64,000 nucleotides of DNA from Adineta ricciae. Lineage: Eukaryota > Rotifera > Eurotatoria > Adinetida > Adinetidae. The stretch's first letter is position 1. The number at the start of each line of letters is the position of its first letter. Location of the stretch: assembly GCA_905250025.1 (NCBI GenBank), contig CAJNOJ010000152.1, positions 62,001 through 126,000 of the forward strand, read 5' to 3'. The notes beneath the pieces are model-generated. The model worked only from the letters and a program-made list of their open reading frames with translations. It did not search any database and was not told the DNA's origin. The position numbers and the translations under genes were made by a program. Shown here piece after piece: positions 1 to 10,658 of the stretch.

Positions 1-345
1 TGGTACTTGGTTGTTAACTAGATTCATATTCAACTCCTTGCTCAACGTTATGCAGCTGTTCATTCAGTTCTCTCTGTGTATGACATCTACTAAAATCTAG
101 TTTCATTGCATTAAAACTTGACGACATTGTCAGATGTCGTAAGTGTTCAAAAAATGGATCATATTGTGAAGAAAATCGCCACTGTCGATGGTGTAGAACA
201 CATTGACTCTAGCGCCATTCGACTCTTTTAGTCCAAATATACTCTTTCCTTGTCTCTCGAGAGAAATAAAGTCGAGTTAGAATTCTCACCTTGGATTTTT
301 CGACTGATTTTTCCACTGTTCGAGAATTTTCATCTGTGATACTTG
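1..345. other. Upstream region of the DNAJC22-like gene
   Basis: No coding sequence is supported on either strand here. A minus-strand open frame crosses 209-532 but overlaps the well-supported TM2-domain exon and shows no domain, so it is taken as a shadow. The stretch probably holds the 5' leader and promoter of the following gene; I see no clear TATA box. Confidence 0.4.
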
Positions 346-2004
346 ATGACTGATAGAAAAAGTCTGATATTAACATATTTATTTTCTTTAACTGCGGGTG
401 TTTTTGGTCTGCACCATCTTTATTTGGGTCGTACTCAACATGCAATTTTGTGGTGTACAACATTCGGAGGATTCGGACTTGGTTTTCTTTATGAATTCTT
501 CTTTTCAATCTATAAATATGTTCAAGAGGCAAATGAAGATCAACATGTACTCAATCATTATAAATTGAAAATGCTACAAAGAAAATCACCATCGTTTGAA
601 ATCCGTCGATTTTGTGGTAAGTATAGAAAGTTCACAATCAGTTGAAATGAGACTGTAAAGTACATCTATGACTATAACCAAATCATTCATATTGAAGTTC
701 GATATTTTGAATGATTGGAACATTCGCAAGAAGATAGTCGAAATTAAACGATGTAGATAGTCTGTTAGCGAAACATTGAAATATTTTCTTTCTGATTGTT
801 TCAATGCGGTCGAGGATAGATACATAATTGATATGGAAAGCGTTTTATTCTATTGTTATTTTAAGGTCAACTCATCACGTCGATTTTCTACGGTTTTATT
901 ACTTACTATGCTTTTCCTGATAACTGGCATAAACAACCGCTTTTAGCATTGCTTGCTGGCATTTGTACCGTATTGGCTATTGCTGTCGGTAAGATAATAT
1001 CGTTGGAATCTATCATTAGCTTTTGATTATCGTAGGAACTCAAATGGTCGGCACGCTGGGGCCACGGCAATGTTCATTCCTATGGCCATTGCTAGGTGCT
1101 TTATTTGGATTACCCTTAATCGTCAGTCGCAATGAATCATCGTCGCCGTCATTTAATCTCTCAGCATTTCTTTGTTCGATATTCTTCGAATGGCAGGTTG
1201 AATGGAATCCGACGTATTTTTCGAAATTAATCATCAACAAAGAATCTCAATGCTCAATACCACCCAAACGGAAACGTCGTCATTTTGTTCAACGCTGTCT
1301 CGTATTCGGCCTTGGCATTATGATCTTCGGCACCGTCTTCACCTCGGCCGTCTATCAAAATCTGCAAGTTGACATCAAAGGTCGTCGGGTGAAAGTAAAA
1401 GATGTTCTAAGCGAATTTTTCAAATCACAAGAATTCCTACTATTGTATCAACAAATACTCAATATTCTTCGACAATTATGGACATTTTATCTAAGACATG
1501 GCTTAAAAGGCATATGGACAAAGCTATGGATGGTACTTGATTCTGAAAGTGAAAAGCAAGCATACGAAGTAATATATGATGCATGGCTTCCTTGTTCTAA
1601 CCGAATGAGTTTCCCTCTGATCGTTAAACTGAAGAAAGGAGAATACTTCGGAGAGCTACTCTTCTTATTGCATTTATATCGAACCATGAGAAGTCGATGG
1701 GTGACATAAATATGTTTATGCATTCTGGTTTTTAGACGTTAAATTTGCAGTATGGCGCTTCTCAAAAACAAATCGAATCTCAATGCCGAGCATTATCACG
1801 TCAATGGCATCCTGATAGACATCGAGTAAATATTTCTTTCCGAGGAAATTAATCACATAACTGAATGATGTTTATTTATAGGACCCAAAAGAAAAGCAAA
1901 ACGCTGAAAGTATATTTATGAATATTCAACAAGCGTGTGATCGTTTATCAACCGAACGTCAACGTCGTCATTTATTGAATACACAGAAACGTGAAAATCC
2001 GTAG
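346..2004 (+). CDS. DNAJC22: DNAJC22-like protein (TM2 domain plus C-terminal J domain)
   Basis: Multi-pass membrane co-chaperone of the DNAJC22/wurst family; the fly homologue acts in clathrin-dependent endocytosis. Exons read by eye: 346-616, 866-988, 1036-1568, 1736-1825, 1882-2004, giving 379 codons in phase. Residues 1-60 form a TM2-type domain (TYLFSLTAGVFGLHHLYLGR). Further hydrophobic segments follow (for example around FGLGIMIFGTVF). The last two exons encode a J domain with its HPD tripeptide in SRQWHPDRHR, needed to stimulate Hsp70 ATPase. Domain order and length fit the family, where the J domain is C-terminal rather than N-terminal. The start is the ATG at 346; the TTG just before it is not used. 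The next gene on the same strand begins about 320 bp downstream. Identity is confident; localisation is from the family. Confidence 0.88.
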
Positions 2005-2203
2005 AAGGATTCTAGTCGTTCTTTCGCTTCTAGTCAGAATTGTTTTGTCTCGCAATTGAATTGTCAACAGATTGATTTTTCTGAGTGTGCAATGTTGCTT
2101 ATTTTGTTTTATTCTAAAATACCGATGATTTTGTCTGTATTTGCTTGTGAACAGTTGACTTTGCTTTCAATATGACTGTGATTTACTTTTACATTTCGTT
2201 TTA

Positions 2204-2204
2204 G
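2204..2204 (+). promoter_or_regulatory. Putative leader acceptor upstream of CDC27
   Basis: A TTTTAG acceptor-like site lies 119 nt upstream of the CDC27 start. It could be a spliced-leader acceptor or end a 5'UTR intron. Unlike the other junctions in the window, no AATAAA was seen just upstream. Confidence 0.3.
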
Positions 2205-2322
2205 AAACCATTTGATCTTTATTATCAATGTTTCGATTAATTATCATTTGATTCCGCAATTAGACCAAGCTAAATATTCATCTCTCCACTCTCTCTCTCT
2301 CTCTCCTGTTCCGAACAATTTA

Positions 2323-5300
2323 ATGTCCGTAGCAATCGATTCCATTAAGGTTTATATAAACCAATTTATTCATAATTTCGACTATGTCGATGCTGTCTTT
2401 CTTGCTGAACGTTTATACGCTGAAGGTAACTGACCATCTTCTAAGCTTTTCTCGTGTTCAATCGAACGAATTTTCTTCTAGTAAAAAACGATGAATCGAC
2501 TTATTTATTAGCACGTACTTATTATTTGAGTGGTGATGTGAATAAATCTTATTGGCTATTGCGGAATTCTTCAATAGAACACTTGCCAGTCGCCAAACTG
2601 CTTTTAGCAAAATGTTGCTTCGATACAGATAAGTACGTAGCACTACTTGTTCTAGAACTGATTGTATTCCATAGAGAATTTCAGATTGCATGAAGCTGAA
2701 TCAGTACTAATTGGAAATTGCTCATCGATAAATACACTAGCACTAGATGACTTCGTCATTGATCATAATGATCAAGCAGCTTTTGCGTTGCAATTACTTG
2801 CAAAAGTTTGCGAGTAAGTTTTCGAAGGTTCGCTTTTGATTCACAAGGAGAAGAGTGATATTTAGAAAATCTGATCGTCATCAAAAGGCAAGCGAATGTT
2901 ATCGAAAATCTTTGAAACTCAATCCGTTTCTGTGGTCGTCTTTTGAAGCTCTTTGTCGTTTGGGTGAGTCGAACATTGTATTTGCGTTATTTTCAATTGA
3001 ACCGATTGAATTTTAGGCGAACGCGTTGATTCAAGCATATTTTGCTCCTCAGCTATAAAATCCAATCGAACAATCTCAGAAGCCAATCAACCACAAATAT
3101 GTGTGACACCCTATACTGAACAAATAAAAGATATTCAAAGTGAAAATCAAGCTATCGATAATGTGAGCTTTCAATTTCTAGATGTGATTCTTTGAACTAT
3201 TTTCAAAATCTCGTACATTTTAGTCGATGAATACAAGTACAAATCAAGCAATCAAAGAACGGCAACATCCACGTATATTGCAGGCACCAGCAACCGTAAT
3301 GAAACTAACTGATTCTATACTCAATGTTGGCTCAGCAAATATTTCCGCTCTGATTACGTCAACACCCATCGCTTTACTTGCTGAACAACTACAAGATAAC
3401 GATAAATATACTCCGCCAACTATTAAACCGCCAGATTACATTCCTTCCTTACGCAATCCACCGTTAGCACCCAAAAGGCAGAACACGCGAAATGTGTATG
3501 TTAGAGACTGAATGTGTGGATTTCTTGAAAAGATTTTGTTTCTATTGTTATAGACAACAGTACGGATTCGATGATACTGCCGCATCCGGATCGACGGCGA
3601 CACTTATACATAGACATGAACTGGCCTCGACCTCACTAAGTGATACTCGAAAAACGATTGGCACACGAAAGGTGAGTTTGGGTGCAATGGCGGCGAAGAA
3701 TGCGATTGTATCTATGATTGTTCTACTAGGAAAACAAATCCACTCGCGCGCCAACGAAACGTACAACACGTTTAACAAAAACTACCAGTCGTCCACCATG
3801 TGCAGATATGAGTATAACCACACCGGCAACTCCAGCTGAATCGCCAAACAAAATGACAACTAGATCTCAGGTGCGATCCAATAATTCAAGTTTGAACTGT
3901 GCCATCGATAGTGAATTTATTGGTAAACGCGATCGACAGAGAAAAAGTCAATCAAGTCAACATCAACGTACGCCAGGTAATGTCAGTTTCGTAGAAAAAC
4001 CTCCAACTTTTCTTTTGTATTCTATTTAGAAATTGTTGAAAATATTATCAACGTATTCAAATTACTTGGTCAAGGTCTTCAACATCTATCTCAATTTGAA
4101 TGTCGACAAGCAATCGAATTATTTGAATCGATATCCCTGAAACACCTCGACACACCATGGGTTCTGTCCCATTTAGCTAACTGTTATTACCATTTACATG
4201 ATTACCAGAAGTCTGCGTTGATCTATCGAGAATTACGTACAAAGTATCCATATCACATCGATGGACTAGAATATTATAGTACAGTTCTATGGCATTTGAA
4301 AGACGATATTGCATTGGCGACATTAGCACATGAATTAACCGAAACCGATCGTAAACATCCAGCTGTAAGTAGAATTTATTTATTTCTCTAAGATGAAAGA
4401 AGAACATAAAGATAAAAGAAATGAACGATCTAATTCTTTATGCATCTGATCGGAAATGTAGATTTCCATCGTCTGTTTCGGGAAAATTATCATCTAATTC
4501 ATTACGAATATCTAACCTCTGTGGTGTGACAGTCACATTGACGTTACCTTGAAATCGTTTCATGGATTCGTATAACCATGCACGAATTTCTGGCCGGAAA
4601 ACGAAAAACACTAAACCAATCAATAAGTTAACAAAAATCGAAATAAAATCACGTAAATTCATTGTATAGATGATTTTGCTTGAAAGTGGCACATCGTCAT
4701 TCGATGAGCGTTTACCTGCAACACCAATTAGATCGTCAAATAACGTTCGTATCAAAAGATTCACACAGCTGAATACATTAATAATCAGAATTATTCGATT
4801 CATAGGAATTAATGTAGAATAACTTTTAGCTGAGTTTCGCCAGAGAAATATTCCAAGTAAGATACACGATAACCAAACAAATGGATGACCAAAACCGAAA
4901 TAGATCCAATTGATGTACATCTTATAAGCCTTGTCATCGACTGGAATACATAGACCATAGCTTTCGGAAAAATTTGAATGTGTAAATGTGTAAATTGGAA
5001 CCGTAAAAGCCAATATCATCGATATAAATGACACTAGAATCAGAAAGAGGTGCGCTTTTTGTAGTAATGGATTGTGAATGCTTCTCGGTTGTTTTTTCAA
5101 ATTAGCGAGAATGCGTTCGAGAGCTAAGATAAAAATATGTGTATAAATAAGAATTGATCCACTATCGCGAAGATAAATCGACGATGAACAAAGTTGATCT
5201 GACGTCGAACTAGTTGTCCATCGTAAGAGAATTAAATACATATGACCGTCAACATTTAAAAGTGCACCAATACAAATCACAGCCAGGACGACGTTCGATA

Positions 5301-6827
5301 GATATTGGCGATAGATTTTACCGATGAGAATCGAATAGATCGTCAGAAAATTGAACAGAAGTGCGAGAGTATAGAATGGAAACACTACTAAGAGATAGGC
5401 AGTTAAATCGTTGCTATTTTGAGCAGTATCTTTATCATTTGTATCGAGATCTGCAGTAGTTGTTGACAAAATTTCATCATAACCTTTTGTACTCGACATG
5501 ACTTGTTCGCAAATGGGATAAAATCAAGTAAGTGAATGTTGTAAATGAATCAATGGTTTCTCTTATTTTAACCTACGCTTGATCGAGAAGAAAAGATCAT
5601 GTTTCGTTACTTTAAAATAGAGAGAAAAAAAAATGTTTAGATATCTAATCAACTGTTCCGTTGTTTATATAAAATGGATCAAATTTCTTTTTCTTTATTG
5701 TACCTCGAAAATCAAACTATGACTGAACCGAGATTTCGTTTTTTTTCCCGTTAAATAGAGTTGGTGTGCATCTGGCAATTGTCTTAGTTTGAATCATGAA
5801 TACGACAAAGCTATTCAAGCATTTAAACGTGCCATACAACTAGCGCCTGAGTCGGATTATGCATATACACTGCTGGGCAATGAATATTCACTTATCGATG
5901 AACTGGAACGTGCTATGGCATGTTTTCGAAAGGCGATTCAATTAAATTCACGGAGTTACAAAGCTTGGTAAGTCGAACAATCGTTTTGTTAGGAAATGTC
6001 GATGGTTTTGGTTTGCTGTAGGAATGGTGTGGCGATGGTTTATTTAAAACAAGAAAAATTTCAATCAGCTGAATTTCATTTTACAAAAGCAACAAGCATC
6101 TTCCGGACGAATCCTGATCTTATCTGTCATTTAGCAGTGGTAGGACAGAGAAATAAGAAAGACATATTCTCATTCTAATTATGCTCTTATTCGCTCACGT
6201 AGGCTCAACACAAATGTGGTCGATCGGAAAGTGCACTAACATTACTGAACGATGCATTGATAATTGATTCGAAAAATGCTCTATGTAAATTTCATAAGTA
6301 AGTCAATTGAAGAACGAAAACAATCTGTACAATATTGTATTTGACTTTTAGAGCTGGCCTATTATTACATCTTGAACGATATCAAGAAGCATTGGCAGAA
6401 CTCGAAGAATTAAGACAAATCGCACCGAAAGAATCGCTTGTTTATTATCTACTTAGTAAAGTAAGTCGAATTCAACTCGAAAGATTCGCAATCAAACATT
6501 GAATTTCCTTCAGGTTCATCGACATTTGAAAAATTTTCATTATTCCTACATGTACATGTCATGGAGTATGGACCTCGATCCGAAAGGTAATTCAACCTTG
6601 ATTGTTGATTTTTGTTTTTGTACTTTCAATTCGCAAACGTTCTCTTTCCAGGTGCCAATAATCAACTGAAAGAGAATGCCGATAAATTTTATTCGAAAGA
6701 CGAAGATCTCCTTCTCGGCATGGAAGACATGGCCTCTTCAGTAACGGATGACGACAACAGTCAAATGCAATCGCAAAGTTCTCTACAAGATATTCAACCC
6801 ATGGACTCAAGCGAAGAAATTCTGTGA
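2323..6827 (+). CDS. CDC27: Anaphase-promoting complex subunit 3 (CDC27), TPR protein
   Basis: APC3/CDC27 is a TPR subunit of the APC/C ubiquitin ligase that binds the IR tail of CDC20/CDH1 coactivators. Exons: 2323-2425, 2482-2632, 2685-2813, 2866-2963, 3017-3162, 3224-3495, 3554-3671, 3730-3976, 4030-4364, 5759-5967, 6022-6139, 6203-6297, 6352-6460, 6514-6586, 6652-6827; in phase, 792 aa. The N-terminal TPRs begin with a typical FLAERLYAE segment. A Ser/Thr/Pro-rich linker (roughly residues 200-420) contains a KENKS stretch. The C-terminal TPR superhelix is strongly conserved (SWCASGNCLSL, AYTLLGNEYSL, LDPKGANNQ). The C-terminus is Ser/Asp-rich with several possible phosphosites. Intron 9 is 1,394 nt against the usual 50-70 nt because it contains an opposite-strand receptor gene. 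Identity is near certain. Confidence 0.95.
4438..5499 (-). CDS. Orphan rhodopsin-like 7TM receptor nested in a CDC27 intron
   Basis: Single-exon 353-aa G-protein-coupled receptor. Seven hydrophobic segments are visible, beginning with LTAYLLVVFPFYTLALLFNF and ending with NLLIGLVFFVFRPEIRAWL. A cysteine at the top of TM3 (QLCSSS) and one in the second extracellular loop (YGLCIP) can form the class A disulfide. The DRY motif is replaced by ERI in FILALERIL, and NPxxY by a divergent NLLIG segment, so this is a distant class A member of the peptide/orphan type. The N-terminus is extracellular and acidic, without a signal peptide. The gene lies wholly within intron 9 of CDC27 on the other strand, about 70 nt from the upstream exon. 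The ligand cannot be inferred. Intronless, lineage-expanded receptors are common in bdelloids. Confidence 0.85.
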   Translation of the reverse strand: MSSTKGYDEILSTTTADLDTNDKDTAQNSNDLTAYLLVVFPFYTLALLFNFLTIYSILIGKIYRQYLSNVVLAVICIGALLNVDGHMYLILLRWTTSSTSDQLCSSSIYLRDSGSILIYTHIFILALERILANLKKQPRSIHNPLLQKAHLFLILVSFISMILAFTVPIYTFTHSNFSESYGLCIPVDDKAYKMYINWIYFGFGHPFVWLSCILLGIFLWRNSAKSYSTLIPMNRIILIINVFSCVNLLIRTLFDDLIGVAGKRSSNDDVPLSSKIIYTMNLRDFISIFVNLLIGLVFFVFRPEIRAWLYESMKRFQGNVNVTVTPQRLDIRNELDDNFPETDDGNLHFRSDA

Positions 6828-9800
6828 AAAAATCAAACGAAACAATTCTGTTCGTGTTCTTTTTTTTTATACACATCAATCTTTCCTTTCCTTCTCTTTT
6901 TCATTTGTACATGCACGAGACTAAACTAAACCCCAATGAGTGAGTTTCTGTATATGTTTGTGTGAGTGTGTATATATACATATATATCAAGCCCAACAGC
7001 AAAATCAAGCTGCTCAGGTCTGCGTGGCTTCTTTCTATTCTTCTTTATTTATCATATAGTGTGCTTATATTCAAAATTTGTCATCGATTGGATTTATCTT
7101 TTTTCGTTTCGTTCTTTTCTTTTTTTTTCTATCTCATTATATAACAATATAGCACGATTTCTTGTCTTTATAATATACGTATATGTGTGCACACCTTCTA
7201 CATTGATTTTATATTATATATAAACTAACATTCAAAACGCGTATATTCGAACAAAACAGACATTTCTGCAGATGAGCAACGTTTTCCTTCTTTTTCTTGT
7301 CGTCTTTTGTTGATCTTCTTTTCTTTCTGCTCTTTTTTCCTTTTCATTTGTCTATTCTTCCATTCTCAAACGAATTACGTTCAAACAAACGTCAATAAAA
7401 AAAAGGTACATATTGCATGCAAAATTCAACTGATATCTCTTGTCAATCAAGGTAATACGAACGAGTCGAAAGTTAGATTTGCAACATTTGCATTCGAATG
7501 GGCCAGTATTGGTTGTCAGATAATTTACCGAAATAAAACTTCAAATCGTATAATTTTACATTGAATACGATTTGAAGAAAATGAATCTTTACCTGGTGTT
7601 AACAACTAGTTTTGTAATATAAAAATACTTTTTTTTCTGTTCTGATTCATTTGCCACACATTCAATTCTTTTTATCACGACTAGTTGATAATTGTGAGTA
7701 CATTTTCTCCTAGTTTCAAGAGAAACTAATGTGCTTCTGAGTGGGTATTACGAAGTCGTCGTTTATCATCGCTTCAATAAGTATTCATTATCATATATTT
7801 TTTTCTGCGTTTGAAATTATTCGGTGTATAATTTTCATCTCTATAACCATTTAACGTCAATCGACATACGGCTATCGTATGATTGTATTTTTCCCTTTCT
7901 GATCGATGAAAAACTAATAATGATGGTTTACTAGATTAGCTTTAAGAGGAGGATTCAGTTTTGTTCTTTCATTTTCTCTTTCGTCATTGATGATTGTTAA
8001 GAATTAATGTAAAGTGCAATCTAGTGAGCTGTCATTGGTAATTTGATTAAAAATCTAGTGCAATTTCCAGTCTTACTGACGTCAGTCACTTCCTCTATTA
8101 AAAATTTGAGAGATTTATTAAATCCCTCGTTTTTTTTCTCAAACAGGTGTCTTCATAACCTATCGGAACATTTTCTTTCAAATTACAAAATTTTTCCCTG
8201 TAATAATAATTACTAGGAATACCCTGACCTGAAAAATGAATGATAAGAATTAGTTTTACAACTCACCAGAGAGTATAACTTTTCCCTTTCGCGGAAGGTC
8301 ATATTGGTTTATTTCTCGGAAAAAGACGGTAAATGAGTTTAGTGTTTACTATGAAAACACTCAAGTTTTACAGCTGTAAAAATGCGGGAACAGCTCGATT
8401 TTGTTGATTTTTCTTTTGAGACATCGATTGTACTTGAAACTTTCGGTACGCTGCTGGGTCTCGACTATTGAGGCGCAGAACTTCTAATCCATTAAGAAAA
8501 AGAAGAAAAAAACATTTGAAACACATAGATAGCGTCATCTAATCTATCCTTTTCCAAGATTGGTTTTTTACTCAGACAAATGGATGATCAGATCTCTTAT
8601 TATCCCATTGACTGAGTGATTTCCCTTTCGGTTTTTCATCTTCCTTTTTTTGAACTAAGGCTTAATCTAATCTATAATATTTCCCATACAAGTATATCTG
8701 GTAATGTAATGATCAAAGCAATCGATAAAGTATCTGTTTTCATGATCATTACTCCAACCAACGTTAGTTGTTTTTCATTGTCAAACTCATTTTTTTGTTT
8801 CATACTGAAACACGAGTTGTTATTTCCTCTCGTTGAAATATCATGATGACTTTTTCTCTTTTTTGCTTGCTTGCTCGTCATTGTCTTTGCGCATCTTATA
8901 CTACGACAATCAACCGACGGAAACAATGTCGAAAGTAGAGTGGAGAAAAGAGTATGTTAACATAATATAAATATTAAAACTGAGACAGTGCTGTTTTTTT
9001 TCATTACACGACAACCGTCTGTTTCCCTGGATTTTTCTTTTTCGTTCTATATGTCAAGAATATCGACCGCTTTGTACATCCAGGTACTCTCCAAGGGGTT
9101 CCCTATCTTTAATACGCGCATCATTAGCTTGATCAAGTAGCAAAATAACAACAACAGTGTCCACGTACTACGTATTTTCTTTCTTGTTCTGTTCTGTGTT
9201 TTTTTTTCTGTATGCAACGGCATCAATACACAGAGGCCTGGATGGTTGCTGTTGCTCGACCCTCGAGCTGTTCAAGGTTCTTTACTACATGTAGCTGTCG
9301 TCATCCGGATGGCGAGGGAGTTATGCAATTAAGAAGAAGAAGAAGAAGAAGAGAAAAAGAAAAAAAAAGCGAGGAAGAGAAATGACAGAGTATGAAGCAA
9401 CAAAAAGAAAAAGACAGAAAAATTGTCGTTGTCGTGCGTGTTGTGAAGAACGAAACATACTAAGTTACTACTAATTGTTTCAGGAAAACGGGAGAAAACA
9501 AACGGCTGTGCGACAGTCGATGAAAAAGACATTGTGCTTAGTTATTTTGTTAGAAAATGCAATTGTAGCAATCCGACTGATCAGACGTATGTGAATATTT
9601 GTTTATCTCTCTCACTCTGTCTTTCTCTTTTTCTAATTCAGATGTTATTCACTTAATTGAAATTAGATCTTGAGAAAAGAACGAAAAGCAAGGTTGAATA
9701 AATACACTACTGAAAAAAGAAGGAGCGTATGTTTGTTATTGAAAATATATTAATGACTAACAAGTATTCGTCATTTTGTCAGAGTACTATTTCTTTCGCA

Positions 9801-10658
9801 CAAAACATCATTACAGTTAGAGCGTCTATGTCTAGATGTTTATTTGAAAAATGTCGAGTTATTGCTGTATGATTGTCATGTCGATGTTTTCATTTGTCTG
9901 ATAAGAAAAAAGAAATGAAGTCGATTCGTACGAGATAGATTTTGGAATAAAAAGTTGTGAGGGTGTTATTATCTACTACTACTATTACCCATCATACACC
10001 TTTTCGGATATTTCAGGAAGAAGAACGGAAGGAAATAACGTCGACAGTAGTTCGTGAGGAAGTTCGCTTCATCGATCTTCATCAGAACGGCTGTTTTCTA
10101 TTTTTCCGTGTTCCATTCTTTTTTTCTTCTTCTTTTGTTCCTTTTTGCTCTCTTCTCCCTTCTTTGTCTCTTAACACTTGAAAGATATGCACGGAATTTA
10201 TTTTAAACATCTGCATATATTCTAGGTCTTTTTCTTTGCTTTTTATTTTCTTTCACACGTATATATTCTATCACTCAAAAATAAAACGAGACAAAGGAGA
10301 ACACGAAAAAAAGAAGAAAAAAAAAGAGCGACAGAGAAAAACGCGATAGAGAGACAACACAAGAAAAAGAAAAAAATATATATATTAACAAAGGTTTTAA
10401 ATATTATCATAACATACCTAGATATACGTGTAAGTTAATCTTAGTCGTACTAACTTCCCACTTTTTCAAAATTTCATCGTAGATATATATATATGTGTAA
10501 ATATACTCCGTTTTCAAATGACATCATGAATAACAATCTCGATATAAAGGTAAACCTAACGTCATTGAAGTATTCTTTGGAGCACACATATCTGTTGCTA
10601 TCTTCTTTAGACATTGTGAATTGTGATCGAGAGATAATCGTCTTATTTTCGTTTTTAC
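6828..10658. other. Gene-free interval between CDC27 and RAF
   Basis: About 3.8 kb without a supportable gene. It is AT-rich with poly-T and poly-A runs and a purine-rich stretch around 9330-9420 that starts with an AAG microsatellite. A TCGTAG acceptor-like site near 10482, followed by a TA run, may belong to a 5'UTR intron of RAF. The open frames here are short, low-complexity and lack splice partners. The 5' leader and regulatory DNA of RAF are the likeliest content. Confidence 0.4.
9331..9350. repeat. AAG microsatellite
   Basis: A run of about six AAG units at the start of a longer purine-rich tract that continues to about 9420. It is non-coding on both strands as far as can be seen. Confidence 0.7.

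Noticed and set aside
209..532. Minus-strand open frame of 107 codons
   Set aside because: It overlaps the TM2-domain exon of the DNAJC22-like gene and has no motif.
9329..9532. Minus-strand frame ending in poly-Ser and poly-Phe
   Set aside because: It is translated AAG-repeat and purine-rich DNA; low complexity only.
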